Origin: Pristionchus mayeri
Lineage: Eukaryota > Nematoda > Chromadorea > Rhabditida > Neodiplogasteridae
Reading direction: 5' to 3'
DNA length: 64,000 nucleotides
Assembly (NCBI GenBank): GCA_036245805.1
Contig: BTRK01000005.1
Span: 32,965,469 to 33,029,468, forward strand
The position numbers were made by a program, and so were the translations under genes. Shown here one piece after another: positions 33,324 to 44,764 of the stretch. The notes below the pieces were generated by a model, which saw only the letters and a program-made list of their open reading frames with translations, was not told the DNA's origin and did no database searches. Within the stretch, counting starts at the first letter, position 1. Every line of letters starts with the position of its first letter.

Positions 33324-35158
33324 AGTAACTATCTGAGAGAACCGAGCAATACCACCTATAGGCCGTACAGCGAAAAATAAAGTTATGATTTTAAGATGCC
33401 CCTAGGGGTAACTTTTCACGTAGAGTTCGAAAATCGACCTTAGGAAGCCGTATCTCTTACCCCTCATTTCGTGTGTCGTGCTGAACCTGGGTGGTCGGTT
33501 TTTGTATTTTTTGAACGGCTCATCCAAACTTCATAAATGTATAGTAATTCTCAAAGATCTTGACGAGATAAGCTTTTTTACTGTTGGAAGTGAAAAGCTA
33601 GCTCATCTGTGGAAAAAGTTACGGTAATTTGAAAAATACAAATTTCTGCCCTGAAAAAGTGTTTCAACTTGTGTCATTTTAATCACCATTATTAGATTCC
33701 TCGTGAAAAGTTACTCTAGGAACCAACTTTTGGTGAAAAATTCGTGCTTCAAAGGGGTCTCCTGAATCACAGAAGAGGAAAGGTAGTGATTTTTTTGCAA
33801 ATATGTCTATTTTTAAGACGATCCACTGTGAACTTCGATTAAGTCTAGTAAGTTTATAGCTATGCTTTGATAGGGCAAAAATATAACGTGCAAAAGACGG
33901 ACATTATCTCAATTCGAAAAAATCGATTTTCATCATATCGATTTTTCTCATATTTAGGAACATGCTACTTTTACTTAACGATCGGAATTCCCAATTTTCT
34001 GGGAAAATCTAGTAGAACGGACCAACATATGACAAAAAAGTTTCAGCTTAGGGTCCCCACCAATCCGGAAGGTAGGTATATTTTTGCTTGAAAATGCAAA
34101 ATTGTGAGTGTCAGAAAAGAACGAAATCAAAATTTTAGCGTAATTTTGTGAGAATCGATTAGATTTTACTTGTATACACCTTCCCCCAAATAAATTCCTC
34201 AAGCGTTATGCATTACAGCGGTAAATTAGCAGTTTTTGAAAGAAAATTAATTTTCATGTGTCCAAAAAGTCATTTTTATTAGATTGAATATATGCTCCAT
34301 TTTGCAAGTGCATAATACTTGGCCTAAGTTGAAGAAGTTGAATAATGTACAAAATTATCCGATAGCCCTCGTAACTTCGATATTATCATGTGAAACATAT
34401 TTTTTACGAGCGCGATATTGCATTTTCAAGCAACAATATACCTACCTTCCGGATGGATGGGGACCCTAAGCTCAACCTTTTCTGACATATGTTGGTCCAT
34501 TGTACTAGATTTGCCCAAAACAATTGGAATTCGGATCGTAAAGTAAAAGTAGCATGTGCCTAAATATGAGAAAACTCGAGATGATGAAAATCAATTTTTT
34601 TCGAATTGAGATAATGTCCGTTTTTTGCACGTTATATTTTTGCCCTATCAAAGCATAGCTATAAACTGACTAGACTTAATCGAAGTTCACAGTGGATCGT
34701 CTTAAAAATAGACATATTTGCAAAAAAATCACTACCTTTCCTCTTCTGTGATTCAGGAGACCCCTTTGAAGCACGACCTTTTTCACCAAAAGTTGGTTCA
34801 TAGAGTAACTTTTCACGAGGAATTTAATAATGGTGATTAAAATGACACAAGTTGAAACACTTTTTCAGGGCAGAAAAAAAACAGATGAGCTGGCTTTTCA
34901 CTTCCAACAGTAAAAATGCTTATCTCGTCGAGATCTTTGAAAATTACTATACATTGATGAAGTTTGGATGAGCAGTTCAAAAAATACAAAAACCGACCAC
35001 CCAGGTTCAGCGCGACACACGAAATGAGGGGTAAGAGATACGGCTTCCTAAGGTCGATTTTCAAACTCTACGTGAAAAGTTACCCCTAGGGGCATCTTAA
35101 AATCAGAACTTTATTTTTCGCTGTACGGCCTCTGGTCAGTTCTCTCAGATAGTCACTC
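33324..35158. mobile_element. Foldback element, family C (copy 1), 1.8 kb
   Basis: The left arm starts gagtaactatctgagagaac and the right arm ends with the complement gttctctcagatagtcactc. The arms continue through ggccgtacagcgaaaaataa and cctaggggtaacttttcacg, and pair over about 850 bases each. The centre is near 34240. Open frames inside are arm artefacts. Family C is shared with 57180-58335 (aacttttcacgtagagttcg in both). Confidence 0.8.
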
Positions 35159-35368
35159 ATATAACACTATGCTTTCACGACGGAAAAAAAATGTTGTCCT
35201 GCTGACTTCTGATTCATTGTTAAAATTGGACCAATTGAGTCATTCTCTAAATTCTTAGAGATTGGAATCACCAAATTTGAATGACTTTTCAATTTTATTG
35301 GTTCTCTTAATGAACATTCCTTCTTCGCTGAATTCCTGAATTTCTTCGAAATTAATTTTGAAGAGGTG

Positions 35369-35375
35369 TATAAAA
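35369..35375 (+). promoter_or_regulatory. TATA box of secreted gene copy 2
   Basis: TATAAAA lies 41 bases before the Met at 35410. Upstream, gaattcctgaattt and aaattaatttt are shared with the promoter of the 43-kb copy, where ATATAAAA lies at a similar distance. This spacing supports 35410, not the ATG at 35383, as the translation start. Confidence 0.6.
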
Positions 35376-35409
35376 AGTAGAGATGTCGTCGAGGAAATAC
35401 GCCTCCAAC

Positions 35410-36485
35410 ATGATATTTCTTCCCGCTCTCATTTCCATTGCCGCCCTCGTGATCTTCCCTACAACTGCGGACTATGCTACTGAGTGAGTTCAATATCGAT
35501 TGTCAAACTAATATATTTCTTTATACTAAACGGAAGCAATGTTTTTGTAGCACAACTCGCATCGTCTCAGCCAGAGGTATCGCTGGAAGCCTCAATAGGG
35601 AAATCAACAAGGAGGCCAAGAAGGCGAATGATGAAGAATTCGATGTTAAGACAAAGTGCAAATACAATGATAGGAAGAAATATACGTTTAAAATGAAACT
35701 GAGAAAGATAGACATTTCAAATAAATAATCAATACAATATTTGCAGTGGCAACTTCCTCTCTGGAGTAATTCGCAATGTGGCGAAGAAGTATGGATACAA
35801 GTACTCTCTCAAGTGCAAGAGAATGAAGAATAAGAGAATCAACGATCAAAGTATGGGAGGAATTAAGTGCAAAGTTTTGATGAGGTTGGTATCAAACTAG
35901 TATATTATCACAATATCAATTTAATTTAGACCATAGAAGCTCACAAAAATGAGCCTGGAAGTGCGTGAAATCGGAAACAAAGCCGCTTACGTTAAGCCTA
36001 GTGGAGACACACACTCAACCAAGTGCATATTCAACGATGGAATCGTCCCGTCAAATGAACTGCGATGTATATTTGACTACAAGCGTGATGAGTGAGATAT
36101 TTATATATTTTTGTGCATATATTTTGTGATGGATCATGAAAAATGCAGTAAATAATGTCACTTTAGTTCCTCAAACGTGAAGCGTAGCAAGCAGATCACC
36201 AAGAAGTTCAAAGCTGGACTGAGTAAAATGACCAAACGGATGGGATATGTTCACTATACGGAGTGTAAAGTCAACAGTAAGAAGAACGAAGAAAATGATC
36301 AGGAGCCAGGCATTCGATGCACAGTTACACTCAAAAGGAAGCAGGTTACATCTAATCACTTTCTTTTGTTTCAGAATAAAAGACATGAGAATGCTAATTC
36401 AGATGGTCAAAGCGATCCGAGTAGTGAAATCGACCCCTCGCAAATGCGGACTATGGGCGAGAATAATGCATGTATTCACCAATAA
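35410..36485 (+). pseudogene. Two-domain secreted Cys/Lys-rich protein gene (family copy 2), decaying
   Basis: Exon 1 (35410-35483) encodes a signal peptide, MIFLPALISIAALVIFPTTA. Exon 2 (from 35551) encodes RIVSARGIAGSLNREINKEA and VKTKCKYNDRKKYTFKMKL. Exon 3 (35747-35884) has NVAKKYGYKYSLKCKRMKN and GGIKCKVLMR. Exon 4 (35930-36091) has MSLEVREIGNKA and ELRCIFDYK. Exon 5 (from 36167) has RMGYVHYTECKVNSKKNEEN and GIRCTVTLKRK. Two lesions are visible. The donor after exon 2 is AT instead of GT, so translation would run into a stop at 35726. In exon 4, codon three is TAG where copy 1 has TCG. Each half has the same KC...GY..(S/T).C...G.(I/R)C.V layout, so the protein is an internal duplication. 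By context it was a secreted basic protein. Family not recognised. Confidence 0.6.
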
Positions 36486-37170
36486 TTCGTGCTAAACAAA
36501 ATCAAATGTCTATATTTGTCATCGCTTCATTCGATATATAATATTTGATAAATACTTATCTCATAATCATCATCATATCCTTGTTTGTCTATCACGCCTT
36601 TTTTTGAATATATCGGATCCTGCTCTTCGTAGAAGGCTAAGCATTTTACCAAACGAACCCTCCAAACATGGCTTTTCGAAATCAATAATGATTGCGTAAT
36701 CATTTCGCAATATAGCATCATAACAATGTTCCAAATTTTGCCTACAACTCGCTTCAAAAACATCGCCCTAATGCCGGAACTTGACCATATGGAACCCTTG
36801 GCAAGCTGTTTTTTTTCAAAATCTGCAATGGCAGTGTCATCAGTATACAATTTTTCGTCAGCACTATGTAATATCTCGTGTCCTGCTCATAACTCGCTTC
36901 AAAATTGTCCAAAACACGCAAGCATGGCATTATATGAAGAAATTTGACGAATTTACTAGTAGTTACATCATTCAGATGTACTCAGTACTACTCAGATCCA
37001 AACTTGTTATATCGAATGATTGGCCAGTGCATTCATCCACACTCCATCCATGTGGGATTTTCACCTGAGCAAGCAAAAGAAAGATGATTTTCTCGATAGT
37101 AGCTCAATTACATATGTCCCATTAACAATTGAAAAAACATGCCCAGAAGAAAGCCAAGGACCTAGTTGTA
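36486..37170. other. Intergenic DNA
   Basis: No exon is supported. A short phrase aactcgcttcaaaa occurs twice (36748 and 36890), perhaps a diverged repeat. Confidence 0.4.
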
Positions 37171-39170
37171 TAAGAGAGGAATCGGGAGAGGATCACCCAT
37201 TTGAGGGCTGTACGCGGCGGTAGAACCAAATTCGACCTATCTCGATGATAAATTAGGGTTAAGTATTTCAAATGATGTTCTTTCAAACTGCGTCGTCAGA
37301 ATTTTGATAACTGTCGTCATCTTCGAGATTCAGAAGGCCAAACTTGGGGCACTCACTTTTCAAGGGTTAAATCGAGCCCACTTAAATGACCATAAGTCCG
37401 TTTAAAATAAAGATAGAAACTCGTTCTTTGATTAGAAAGAAAGCTGATAACATTCTCTACAACTTTTATGTTGAACATGCCATTCCCTGTTTACTTCCCA
37501 GTGAAGGGTGGTCGGGTGGATTAAAAAAACCGAAATATAGAAATCGGAAAAACCCCCCTGAATAATTATGCGCGTTTTAAAGAAACTATATGTGACTAAC
37601 TTGACGCCAAAAATTAGCCAAATCTGAATGGGTATAAGAAATGGGTGCTCACTTTCGTAAGACGGCCTCAGAATGGGTACCAGACCTAAGATCCGTAGAA
37701 GATCCAACTGACAGTTATTTTTCTCAAATATGTCCAAAATCATGTAAAACAATGTTTCGGATTGTTGCTAGGCTCATTACAGTACTTTTATTTGACCAAA
37801 ATCTCGACCGGGCCTGAAAATGAAAAATCGATTTTCGGACACTTCTCAACTTGATAGCTTTGACCATATGCATTAAATCACTTTCAAATAACGTGGGAAT
37901 GTTCTTCTAAACTAGTAAAGGAAAGGGGGCACTCATAAATGCGAAATTTCATCTGTGGGAGCCAAGGAAAAGGGCAAAACTGTAAATCAGTTCAACATAG
38001 TCGCCGGGTTCCGACTCATGGCTAGAAATGTAGAGTACGACGAGCTAAACATTTCGTCTGTTGAAAGTGAGTCTCTATCTTTTCATTGACGCGTGCTACA
38101 GAGCCTAGAAGTTTACCAAAAACGACGCGAGACGTTTGCAAGAGAGCGCTAAATAGAGGGGAGGGAGAGGGAGGTCAGGCGGCGAGAGTGTCAGACGGTA
38201 AGAGCGCGCGCTCTCACGGATTCTAGTCGATTTCTGGCCATCTTCTAGGCTCTGTAGCTTGCTTCTACAAAAAGATAGAGACACACTTTCAACAGACGAA
38301 ATGTTCAGCTCATCGTACTCTACATTTCTAGCTATGAGTCGGAAAATTGCGACTATTTTGACCTGATTTACAGTTTTGCCCTTTTCCTTGGCTCCCACAG
38401 ATGAAATTTCGCATTTATGAGTGCCCCCTTTCCTTTACTAGTTTAGAAGGACATTCCCACGTTATTTGAAAGTGATTTAATGCATATGGTCAAAGCTATC
38501 AAGTTGAGAAGGGTCCGAAAATCGATTTTTCATTTTCAGGCCCGGTCGTGATTTTAGTCAAATAAAAGTACTGTAATGAGCCCAGCAACAATCCGAAACA
38601 TTGTTTTCGATGATTTTGGACATATTTGAGACCAATAACTGTCAATTGGATCTTCTACGGATCTTAGGTCTGGTACCCATTCTGAGGCCGTCTTACGAAA
38701 GTAAGCCCCCATTTTTTTATACCCATTCAGATTTGGCTAATTTTTGGTGTCAAGTTAGTCACATATAGTTTCTTTGAACCGCGCATAATTATTCAGGGAG
38801 TTTTTCCGATTTCCATATTTCGGTTTTTTTTAGTCCACCCGACCACCTTTCACTAGGAAGTAAACAGGGAATGACGTGTTCAACGTAAAAATTGTAGAGA
38901 ATGTTGTCAGCTTTCTTTCTAAGCAAAGAATGAGTTTCTATCGTTATTTTAAACGGACTTATGGTCATTTAAGTGGGCTCAATTTGGCCCTTGAAAAGTG
39001 AGTGCCCCAAGTTTGGCCTTCTGAATCTCGAAGATGACGATAGTATCAAAATTCTGACGATGCAGTTTGAAAGAATATCATTTGATATACTTAACCCAAT
39101 TTTTCGTCAAGATAGGTCGAATTTGGATCTACCGCCGCGGGGTAGGTGATTCTCTCCCGAGGTCTCTCAT
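37171..39170. mobile_element. Foldback element, family D, 2.0 kb
   Basis: The left end taagagaggaatcgggagag pairs with the right end ctctcccgaggtctctca. Arms of nearly 1 kb pair throughout (gaccaaattcgacctatc, gatcttctacggatcttagg, ctcccacagatgaaatttcg). The centre near 38170 includes a GA/GC-rich loop. TA lies on each side but the exact edge is ambiguous. No coding frame is seen. Confidence 0.8.
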
Positions 39171-40611
39171 AAATATAAATTTAAATGATATCGTGGATAT
39201 TATTAGGCTGTCAGGAATGTAATTGTAGATTCGTACCTTGTTGTTTGAACCATCATAATATCATTTTCGTTAAAGATCTCAAGCTAGCACTTTAGTGCAC
39301 ATTAGGGGTAGACTTGGCCAATATATGAATGTGCTCAAATCGCTTCATGCTTTTTGGGTTTCCGAAAAATTCAAGTTTTACCAAATGAGACATTTTCTTA
39401 ATTTTGTGAAAATATTTTTCGCATCTCGTATTTTGAGGGGAATAATGGCTGTAACTTTTCATACAGTGCAGTGGGAAGCACATTGCCAGTTCTTTCGAAA
39501 ATTAGGTCTAAGGCCGTTCTTGCCTCAACATAGCACGATTTACACACCATTTTTTAACTCCTACCGAGTTAACACTTCTCAAGCGATAATGTTTCCTGCT
39601 TCGATGTTTATTCAAACTGTATTTTACCATAAGTGCGCTTCCATGATACACTATTTAGCTACCTACTAGTGAGAAACATTTCAACTCTCGACTTTTCTAC
39701 TTTTTGAAAATATGGATTTTCGGGATTGTTGAATAACGGCCAACATAGCCACCATTTCGACTTTTGGTGTACGGTCAATGAATGCATTTCCTCAAAAGTG
39801 AGCTATTCCCTGACTTAGCCCAGACGAATAATGGTAGATAAAGAGTAGCTCTAACATGTAACCACAAAAGTTAGGACTTTTCACCAATGCTGGAATTAGG
39901 AAGCTGTCATGTAGTCGAATTTCGAGGTTCAAATTTCAGCTTCAGGGTGGTGAAAGCTGCATTTTTGACAGAAGTATTGCAAACACTTATACATAAAATT
40001 TTAAGCTGAGCAAGAAAGGTGGTTTTCGTTTTACTGCATTTGGTTTCCATAAGTTTGTAGTTACGGGTACAAACTCAGTTCAAGCATTTATGATGACGTT
40101 CCGTAAGGGGCAATGTCACAAATGACTGAATTTACAGACACGCCTTTCGTTACGGATCAGAGTGATATGTTCTATTGTGATGTGCGTATGTCGTACGTTT
40201 CGCACATATCATAAAAATTTGCCATATCTCAGCTCTCCATGGATTGCTGGGCCAAAATGATATCAGTGCAACTCTGCATTGATATATTTTTGGCTTCAAC
40301 CTGTATCCTCAATACCAAATGGAAAGGCTTGAACCAATCTGCGATGGAAAGAGTATTCAAGGACTCAACTAGTATAAACATTAATATGATAATCAGGAGG
40401 AAACAAAGGACGGGGTTTCGCAGAATCGAAAATTCGAAAATCTACAATTACTTTCCTGACAACCTGATAATTTGCAACAAAGTCTCTTATATTTCCAACC
40501 AAGTACAGTTTAGTTACTTCAAATTTCGCTTATCGTGCACACATTCCATATCGTCATAAGCTACAAAGAGCTATTAATAGTTCATCGATAATAAAATTCG
40601 TTCGAAATGGT
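39171..40611. other. Intergenic DNA
   Basis: Open frames at 39295 and 40239 (+) show no family resemblance or splice support. No inverted partner for this stretch was found in the window, although its style (runs of short AT-rich phrases) is like the foldback arms. Confidence 0.4.
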
Positions 40612-41019
40612 CTAATAAACGGCGATCTTGGCGAAAAGAGCTCTCTGTAGTTCCTCGATTTTGACGAAGATTTTGTATGGAAGGGTGGCAATGAGGGATT
40701 GGATCTCCTCGTGCTTCGTCTGAAGGTTCCATGATAATTTATTTTGAAAAAAATATTTGATTTGATGAAACTACCTTTGGATCCTTGTCTGACCAGAAGA
40801 TCACTATGATGTCAATAGCTAGCATCTGAACATCGAGGGAAAGATTGGTCACTCCCTCTAGAGCCTACAATGATTAGCCACTTACGAATTATGGAGGAGA
40901 GAAATAGTGTGCCAAAGTGATCATTGTGAATTGGAAGTTGGCAAAAAATCGATAATCGACCGTACCTCGATGTAGTCGTCGACTTTCTGAATCCTATCCA
41001 CGTTCTTTACTGCGGACAT
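40612..41019 (-). CDS. Small helical protein of the three-exon ~80-aa family (member 3, intact)
   Basis: Minus-strand exons 40966-41019, 40775-40864 and 40612-40719, all phase 0 with GT-AG signals, give 83 residues: MSAVKNVDRIQKVDDYIE, then ALEGVTNLSLDVQMLAIDII and FWSDKDPK, then TKHEEIQSLIATLPYKIFVK and EELQRALF. A TTTCAG acceptor eight bases before the ATG suggests trans-splicing. The exon boundaries and length equal those of the gene at 23686-24065. The helix / N(L)S / helix / DxxP / HEEIxxLIxxLP..(V/I)..E(I/L)E layout resembles the C-terminal half of DUF148 (SXP/RAL-2) nematode proteins. There is no signal peptide. Biochemical role unknown. Confidence 0.7.
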
Positions 41020-41753
41020 TATTGATTCTGAAATAAACACAAACCCTAGAAGAAAGTGAATGCGGAACGGTTACAACACGTTTCATTTTAATATTATTGC
41101 GAATGTGCGGGAATTTTTCAATTTGTAAAGGATCCCTTAAAGGCTTCGTTGATAATGCCACATTCCTAAATTGACAATTTCGAAAATGAGAATCTCGCCC
41201 GGATATCAGCGACCAATTGGACAAAAGGAGTGTGGATGACATCAACTCTCAAATTGACACTAGGTCGGATGAGACGTCATAATGTCTTTGATATTTCAAA
41301 GGCGGCATGACGTTCTCATCCGACAAAATAGTGTGAAACGTAGTGACCTAAAATATAAGTGTGTGCTAAGAAAGGTAAGTGATCTCGAATCACTAAAACA
41401 AATCAAATGTCTGTGATCCTATAAAATCATATTTTAATCTCAAATGATGATATCGCAAATTGGGTGAACAAATACGAATTAAATGGTGATTGACACAAAA
41501 AATGACAGGGTCCTCCGCATTTTCAACAGGAGATGTTAAGTGCATATGTATAGATGAATAAGGTTTGAGGGAAAAATGAAAAGCGACCATTCTATCGAGG
41601 AATAGAGTGAGATTGCAAATCTCCAAAAATCTGAAAAATAATGCAGTAAATCAATATCTAGATTCGGTTTTTTCCCGGGGCTGTGTGATTGTGATGAATT
41701 TAACTGATTGACCAATGATTCCAAAAGTACGACTCTTGAATGAGAAAACGAGT
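41020..41753. other. Intergenic DNA
   Basis: A short inverted pair (gtcggatgagacgtca and its complement gttctcatccgac) spans about 41263-41325. No gene is supported. Confidence 0.4.
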
Positions 41754-41761
41754 CATACAAT

Positions 41762-42269
41762 GGGGGACAAAAGAGAAACGGACGAAAGAGCAACGGAGCG
41801 CCGTTGTCTGGAGATTCGAAGTAGGAACTTGGGGGTTGTTGCATTGCTACTAGTATGCGCACCACTATACCACCCTGCTTTGATCATCTGCCTAGGCGAT
41901 CTTGAGTTTCTAGCTCCACCTATGGGATTCATGGTCCAAGCTTGCGATTTTAGGTGGAAATTCATGATTAGATAAACTACAAATACAGTGAACACTCAAT
42001 ATTGCACTACTACTCTACCTACTTTTGGCGAGGATGAGTTTCGATTGATTTCGGAATTGGTGGTTTATCTAACCGTAAATATCCACCCAAATTCGCAATT
42101 TTAAACCATGAACACAGGTGGGGAGAAAACTCAAGATCGTCTAGGTAGATGATCTAAGCAGGGTGGTGTAGTGGAGCACATACTAGTAGTAGCAATACAA
42201 CAACCCCCAAGATCCTCCTTCGAAGCTCCAGCGAAAGGCGCTCCGTTGCTCGTTTGTCCGCCCCCCCCC
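41762..42269. mobile_element. hAT-like foldback element, family A (copy 3), short form
   Basis: The left end gggggacaaaagagaaacgg and the right end gtttgtccgccccccccccc bound it. Flanks CATACAAT (41754-41761) and CATACAAG (42270-42277) match at 7 of 8 bases, as expected of an 8-bp duplication that has mutated. The arms share gttgttgcattgctactagt, ggcgatcttgagttt and attcatggtccaag with the other family A copies. It is about 508 bp. Confidence 0.75.
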
Positions 42270-42277
42270 CATACAAG

Positions 42278-42844
42278 AAAAGACCGCAGGGTCGGTTAAT
42301 GTTTTTGAACGAGACCTTACGGGATCGAAAGATGATACAATACCAAGAACTTCTGTTTTTTCACATCTGTTGAAGACTTCTGTTGACGGTTGTGTGGTAG
42401 TAACATTTGGGAATGTAGCCTAGAGAATAAGCTTCTTCCCATGTCATTGTGAAACTACATTCGCAATCAATCAGAAGATCGGGCAGTGTAGGATGTAAAT
42501 TTGCGCTAAATTGAAATTTCATTTTTTTATAACGACGAATACGTACGTTTTGTGCAGTTCTGAGAATGTAAGAAAATTTCCATCGTGAGCTCAAAGTATA
42601 AATCCTTACGTTATCTCTTTGTGCTTAATCCTTTTGTGGTGTATGGTATTTCAATAATCAGTTAGGCAACGAAATAATATTTATCCAACATATCACAATG
42701 ATGAAATGTAACAAACACTATTATACATTACATATGAGAGAATTTACTTGCACACAATCTTGATTTTGGTGAAAAAAAATACAAATTAGCTTTTTTCTGA
42801 GTTTAGATGCTCAGAGTTGCAAAATACATATTTCTTATTCATAC
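42278..42844. other. Intergenic DNA, one minus-strand open frame of unknown status
   Basis: The minus-strand frame at 42361-42594 contains DLLIDCECSFTMTWEEAYSL then GYIPKCYYH. Its cysteine pattern is faintly like the neighbouring secreted family, but the resemblance is too weak to call it the second domain of that gene. Confidence 0.3.
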
Positions 42845-43388
42845 CATCTCAACTTTGCACTTAATTCCTCTGATTCTTAGGTAGAAGATCGTCTTCTTAT
42901 CAATATCCTTGCACTTTAGTGAAGCGATGTATCCATTCTTCTTTGCTACATTGAATACTGCATCAGAGAGAAAGGCGATACTGAAAAATTTGCATTTATT
43001 ATCATGGAATTTTTATTTTTATAAATCATTGATCTATGGAACATAATAGATAAATTGAATGGGCTCTCACTAACTTAAGATGATATTACTTACTTCTTAG
43101 AGTACAGCTTTATCTCGCACTTCACTTTTCTCTTTCTCTTCGAATGAGTTTGCATTTAGTCTTGACTTCGAATGCTTCTCCGTAAGCCTTGGCCTCCTTG
43201 TATATTTTGTTCTGTAGACGTCCTTCTATCACACGTGCTCTGTCGATTGGAAGTGGGCTATAACTTCCATTTAATTGTTAAAAAGTTGTAATTACTAAGA
43301 TAACTCACTAAATGAAGATGATTGAATCAGCAGGGAAGATCATGAAGGCGGCTATGGGAATGAGAGCGGGAATAAACATGTAGGTCAT
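42845..43388 (-). pseudogene. Secreted Cys/Lys-rich protein gene (family copy 3), first domain only, frameshifted
   Basis: Minus-strand exons: 43309-43388 encodes a signal peptide, MTYMFIPALIPIAAFMIFPA. 43094-43257 reads RARVIEGRLQNKIYKEAKAY then FEVKTKCK. 42845-42980 reads FLSDAVFNVAKKNGYIASLK then CKDID and GIKCKVEM. Exon 2 is 164 bases, one short for the phase of its neighbours. The frame breaks just after KTKCK and resumes as HSKRKRKVKCEIKLYSKK. That single-base deletion, and the absence of a clear second domain, suggest a pseudogene; a sequencing error is the alternative. Confidence 0.55.
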
Positions 43389-43420
43389 GTGGGAGCCGTG
43401 TTTCCTGACTGATTTTCCTG

Positions 43421-43430
43421 TTTTTTATAT
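43421..43430 (-). promoter_or_regulatory. TATA box of secreted gene copy 3
   Basis: On the minus strand ATATAAAAAA lies ~35 bases before the ATG at 43388. Further upstream (43440-43640) the phrases gaattcctgaattcc, gaattaatt and several cttaagaatt motifs recur; the first two are also found before copy 2 at 35.3 kb. Confidence 0.55.
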
Positions 43431-43639
43431 CCCCTTTTTAATTAATTCGTTGGAATTCAGGAATTCAAGAGAATGTCTATTGAAATTCTTAAGGAGAATG
43501 GTAATTTTGAAAAGAATGTCCATTAAATTCTTAAGGTGACTGGAATTTTTGTCATCACCATTTGAGTCGATTGTAGGAATTCAGGAATTGATTCTAAGAA
43601 TTTGTCACTAGTTTCAGAGAAATTACCCCCAAAATAAAT

Positions 43640-44300
43640 TTAACACAATTAAATTATTTGCTCATTCCAGTTCATCGAATGAATGCATTCTTTTAGCACC
43701 GCTTTCTTCATGATGGTTCCATTCTTTTCATATCTTACATATCGTCAACTTCAACTCATCGCTTTCATTATACAACGTACAATCATTGAAAAGTGATCAA
43801 ATACTCGGATATCCGAAATTTTTTCGAAAAAAAATCTTTCAGGTGAACAGTTTCCTATATGCATATTCGTAACACTGGTTTCTAAGAAGGTGCGAGCCAG
43901 ATGGAGCACGGAATATTTTGTTAAGTACAATGAATAACATGCTATTCATTGCCGTCACTTGATTTGAGAATCCCGATCATCACAAAAATAATGTTTTGTT
44001 GTGCACCGAAAAGATTATGATTTATTGTATTTACAGTTCAAAGTGATTCAAATTGACATTCATCAGTTTCGTCTTAGAGTTCTGTGGTTTCTCACACACA
44101 CTCCAACTTTATTCTAAGGAATTCACCCACAGCTTTATCAGTCAGTTTCTTATTCGTAGTTTCGTTCATTTATCAGTTTCGTATTTCTTCTAAAGAATTC
44201 ACTCAAACCAAACACCATGTAATCTGTCTTCCATTGAACTCGAATAGCTTAATACTTTATCGTATCATATAAAATATTCGTCAAACATCAGGCATTTGCT
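43640..44300. other. Intergenic DNA
   Basis: No coding exon or large repeat is recognised. Confidence 0.4.
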
Positions 44301-44364
44301 TCTTATGCAGTGGTGCATAGACGGATGGTGTAGGATCGGTCTGGTAGTAGGGATGGGAGGCGGA

Positions 44365-44517
44365 TTAGAGCGAGATGAGTCGCATGGGAACCTCTTCTGT
44401 TCCAGATCTCTTTCTTGTTCTTTCCATTCGAGAAGGAATAAATAGCCGACAACAGAAGAGAAGGAGAAACACGATGGATATTGCAACCGGGAAGAGTAGA
44501 AACAGGAGCCAACGCAT
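44365..44517 (-). CDS. Small single-pass membrane protein (family member 4), truncated by a nonsense change
   Basis: The minus strand reads MRWLLFLLFPVAISIVFLLL, then CCRLFIPSRMERTRKRSG and EEVPMRLISL, then TAA where the intact paralog at 3281-3481 has TAC. Beyond the stop the family tail (SHPYYQTDPTPS) is still readable, so the truncation is recent. A 50-residue product with the membrane span and basic patch could still be made. The similarity to the 3.3-kb copy extends several hundred bases upstream, in inverted orientation. Confidence 0.55.
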   Translation of the reverse strand: MRWLLFLLFPVAISIVFLLLFCCRLFIPSRMERTRKRSGTEEVPMRLISL

Positions 44518-44764
44518 TTTCTTGTCTCTAGCGGAATCTACGCCAGTTTATTGACATTCCCTGGAATGTACTCGAACCTTTTTCTCATTTAATTTTGATT
44601 AATTGAACGCAATTGAACCAGGAATGTTGCGATTGCTTTTGTTCTCAATAAAATGAGAGATCCATTCCACTGAAATCACTTTCACCCATCCTCCTCAGTC
44701 CAATCCTCCTCTTTCTCTCGGATTTCGTTCTTCACCATTTCTTCACCCAAATCATTCCTCAAGT

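Noticed and set aside
33867..35064. Several 60-75-aa frames
   Set aside because: They lie within the palindromic arms of family C and recur in complement.
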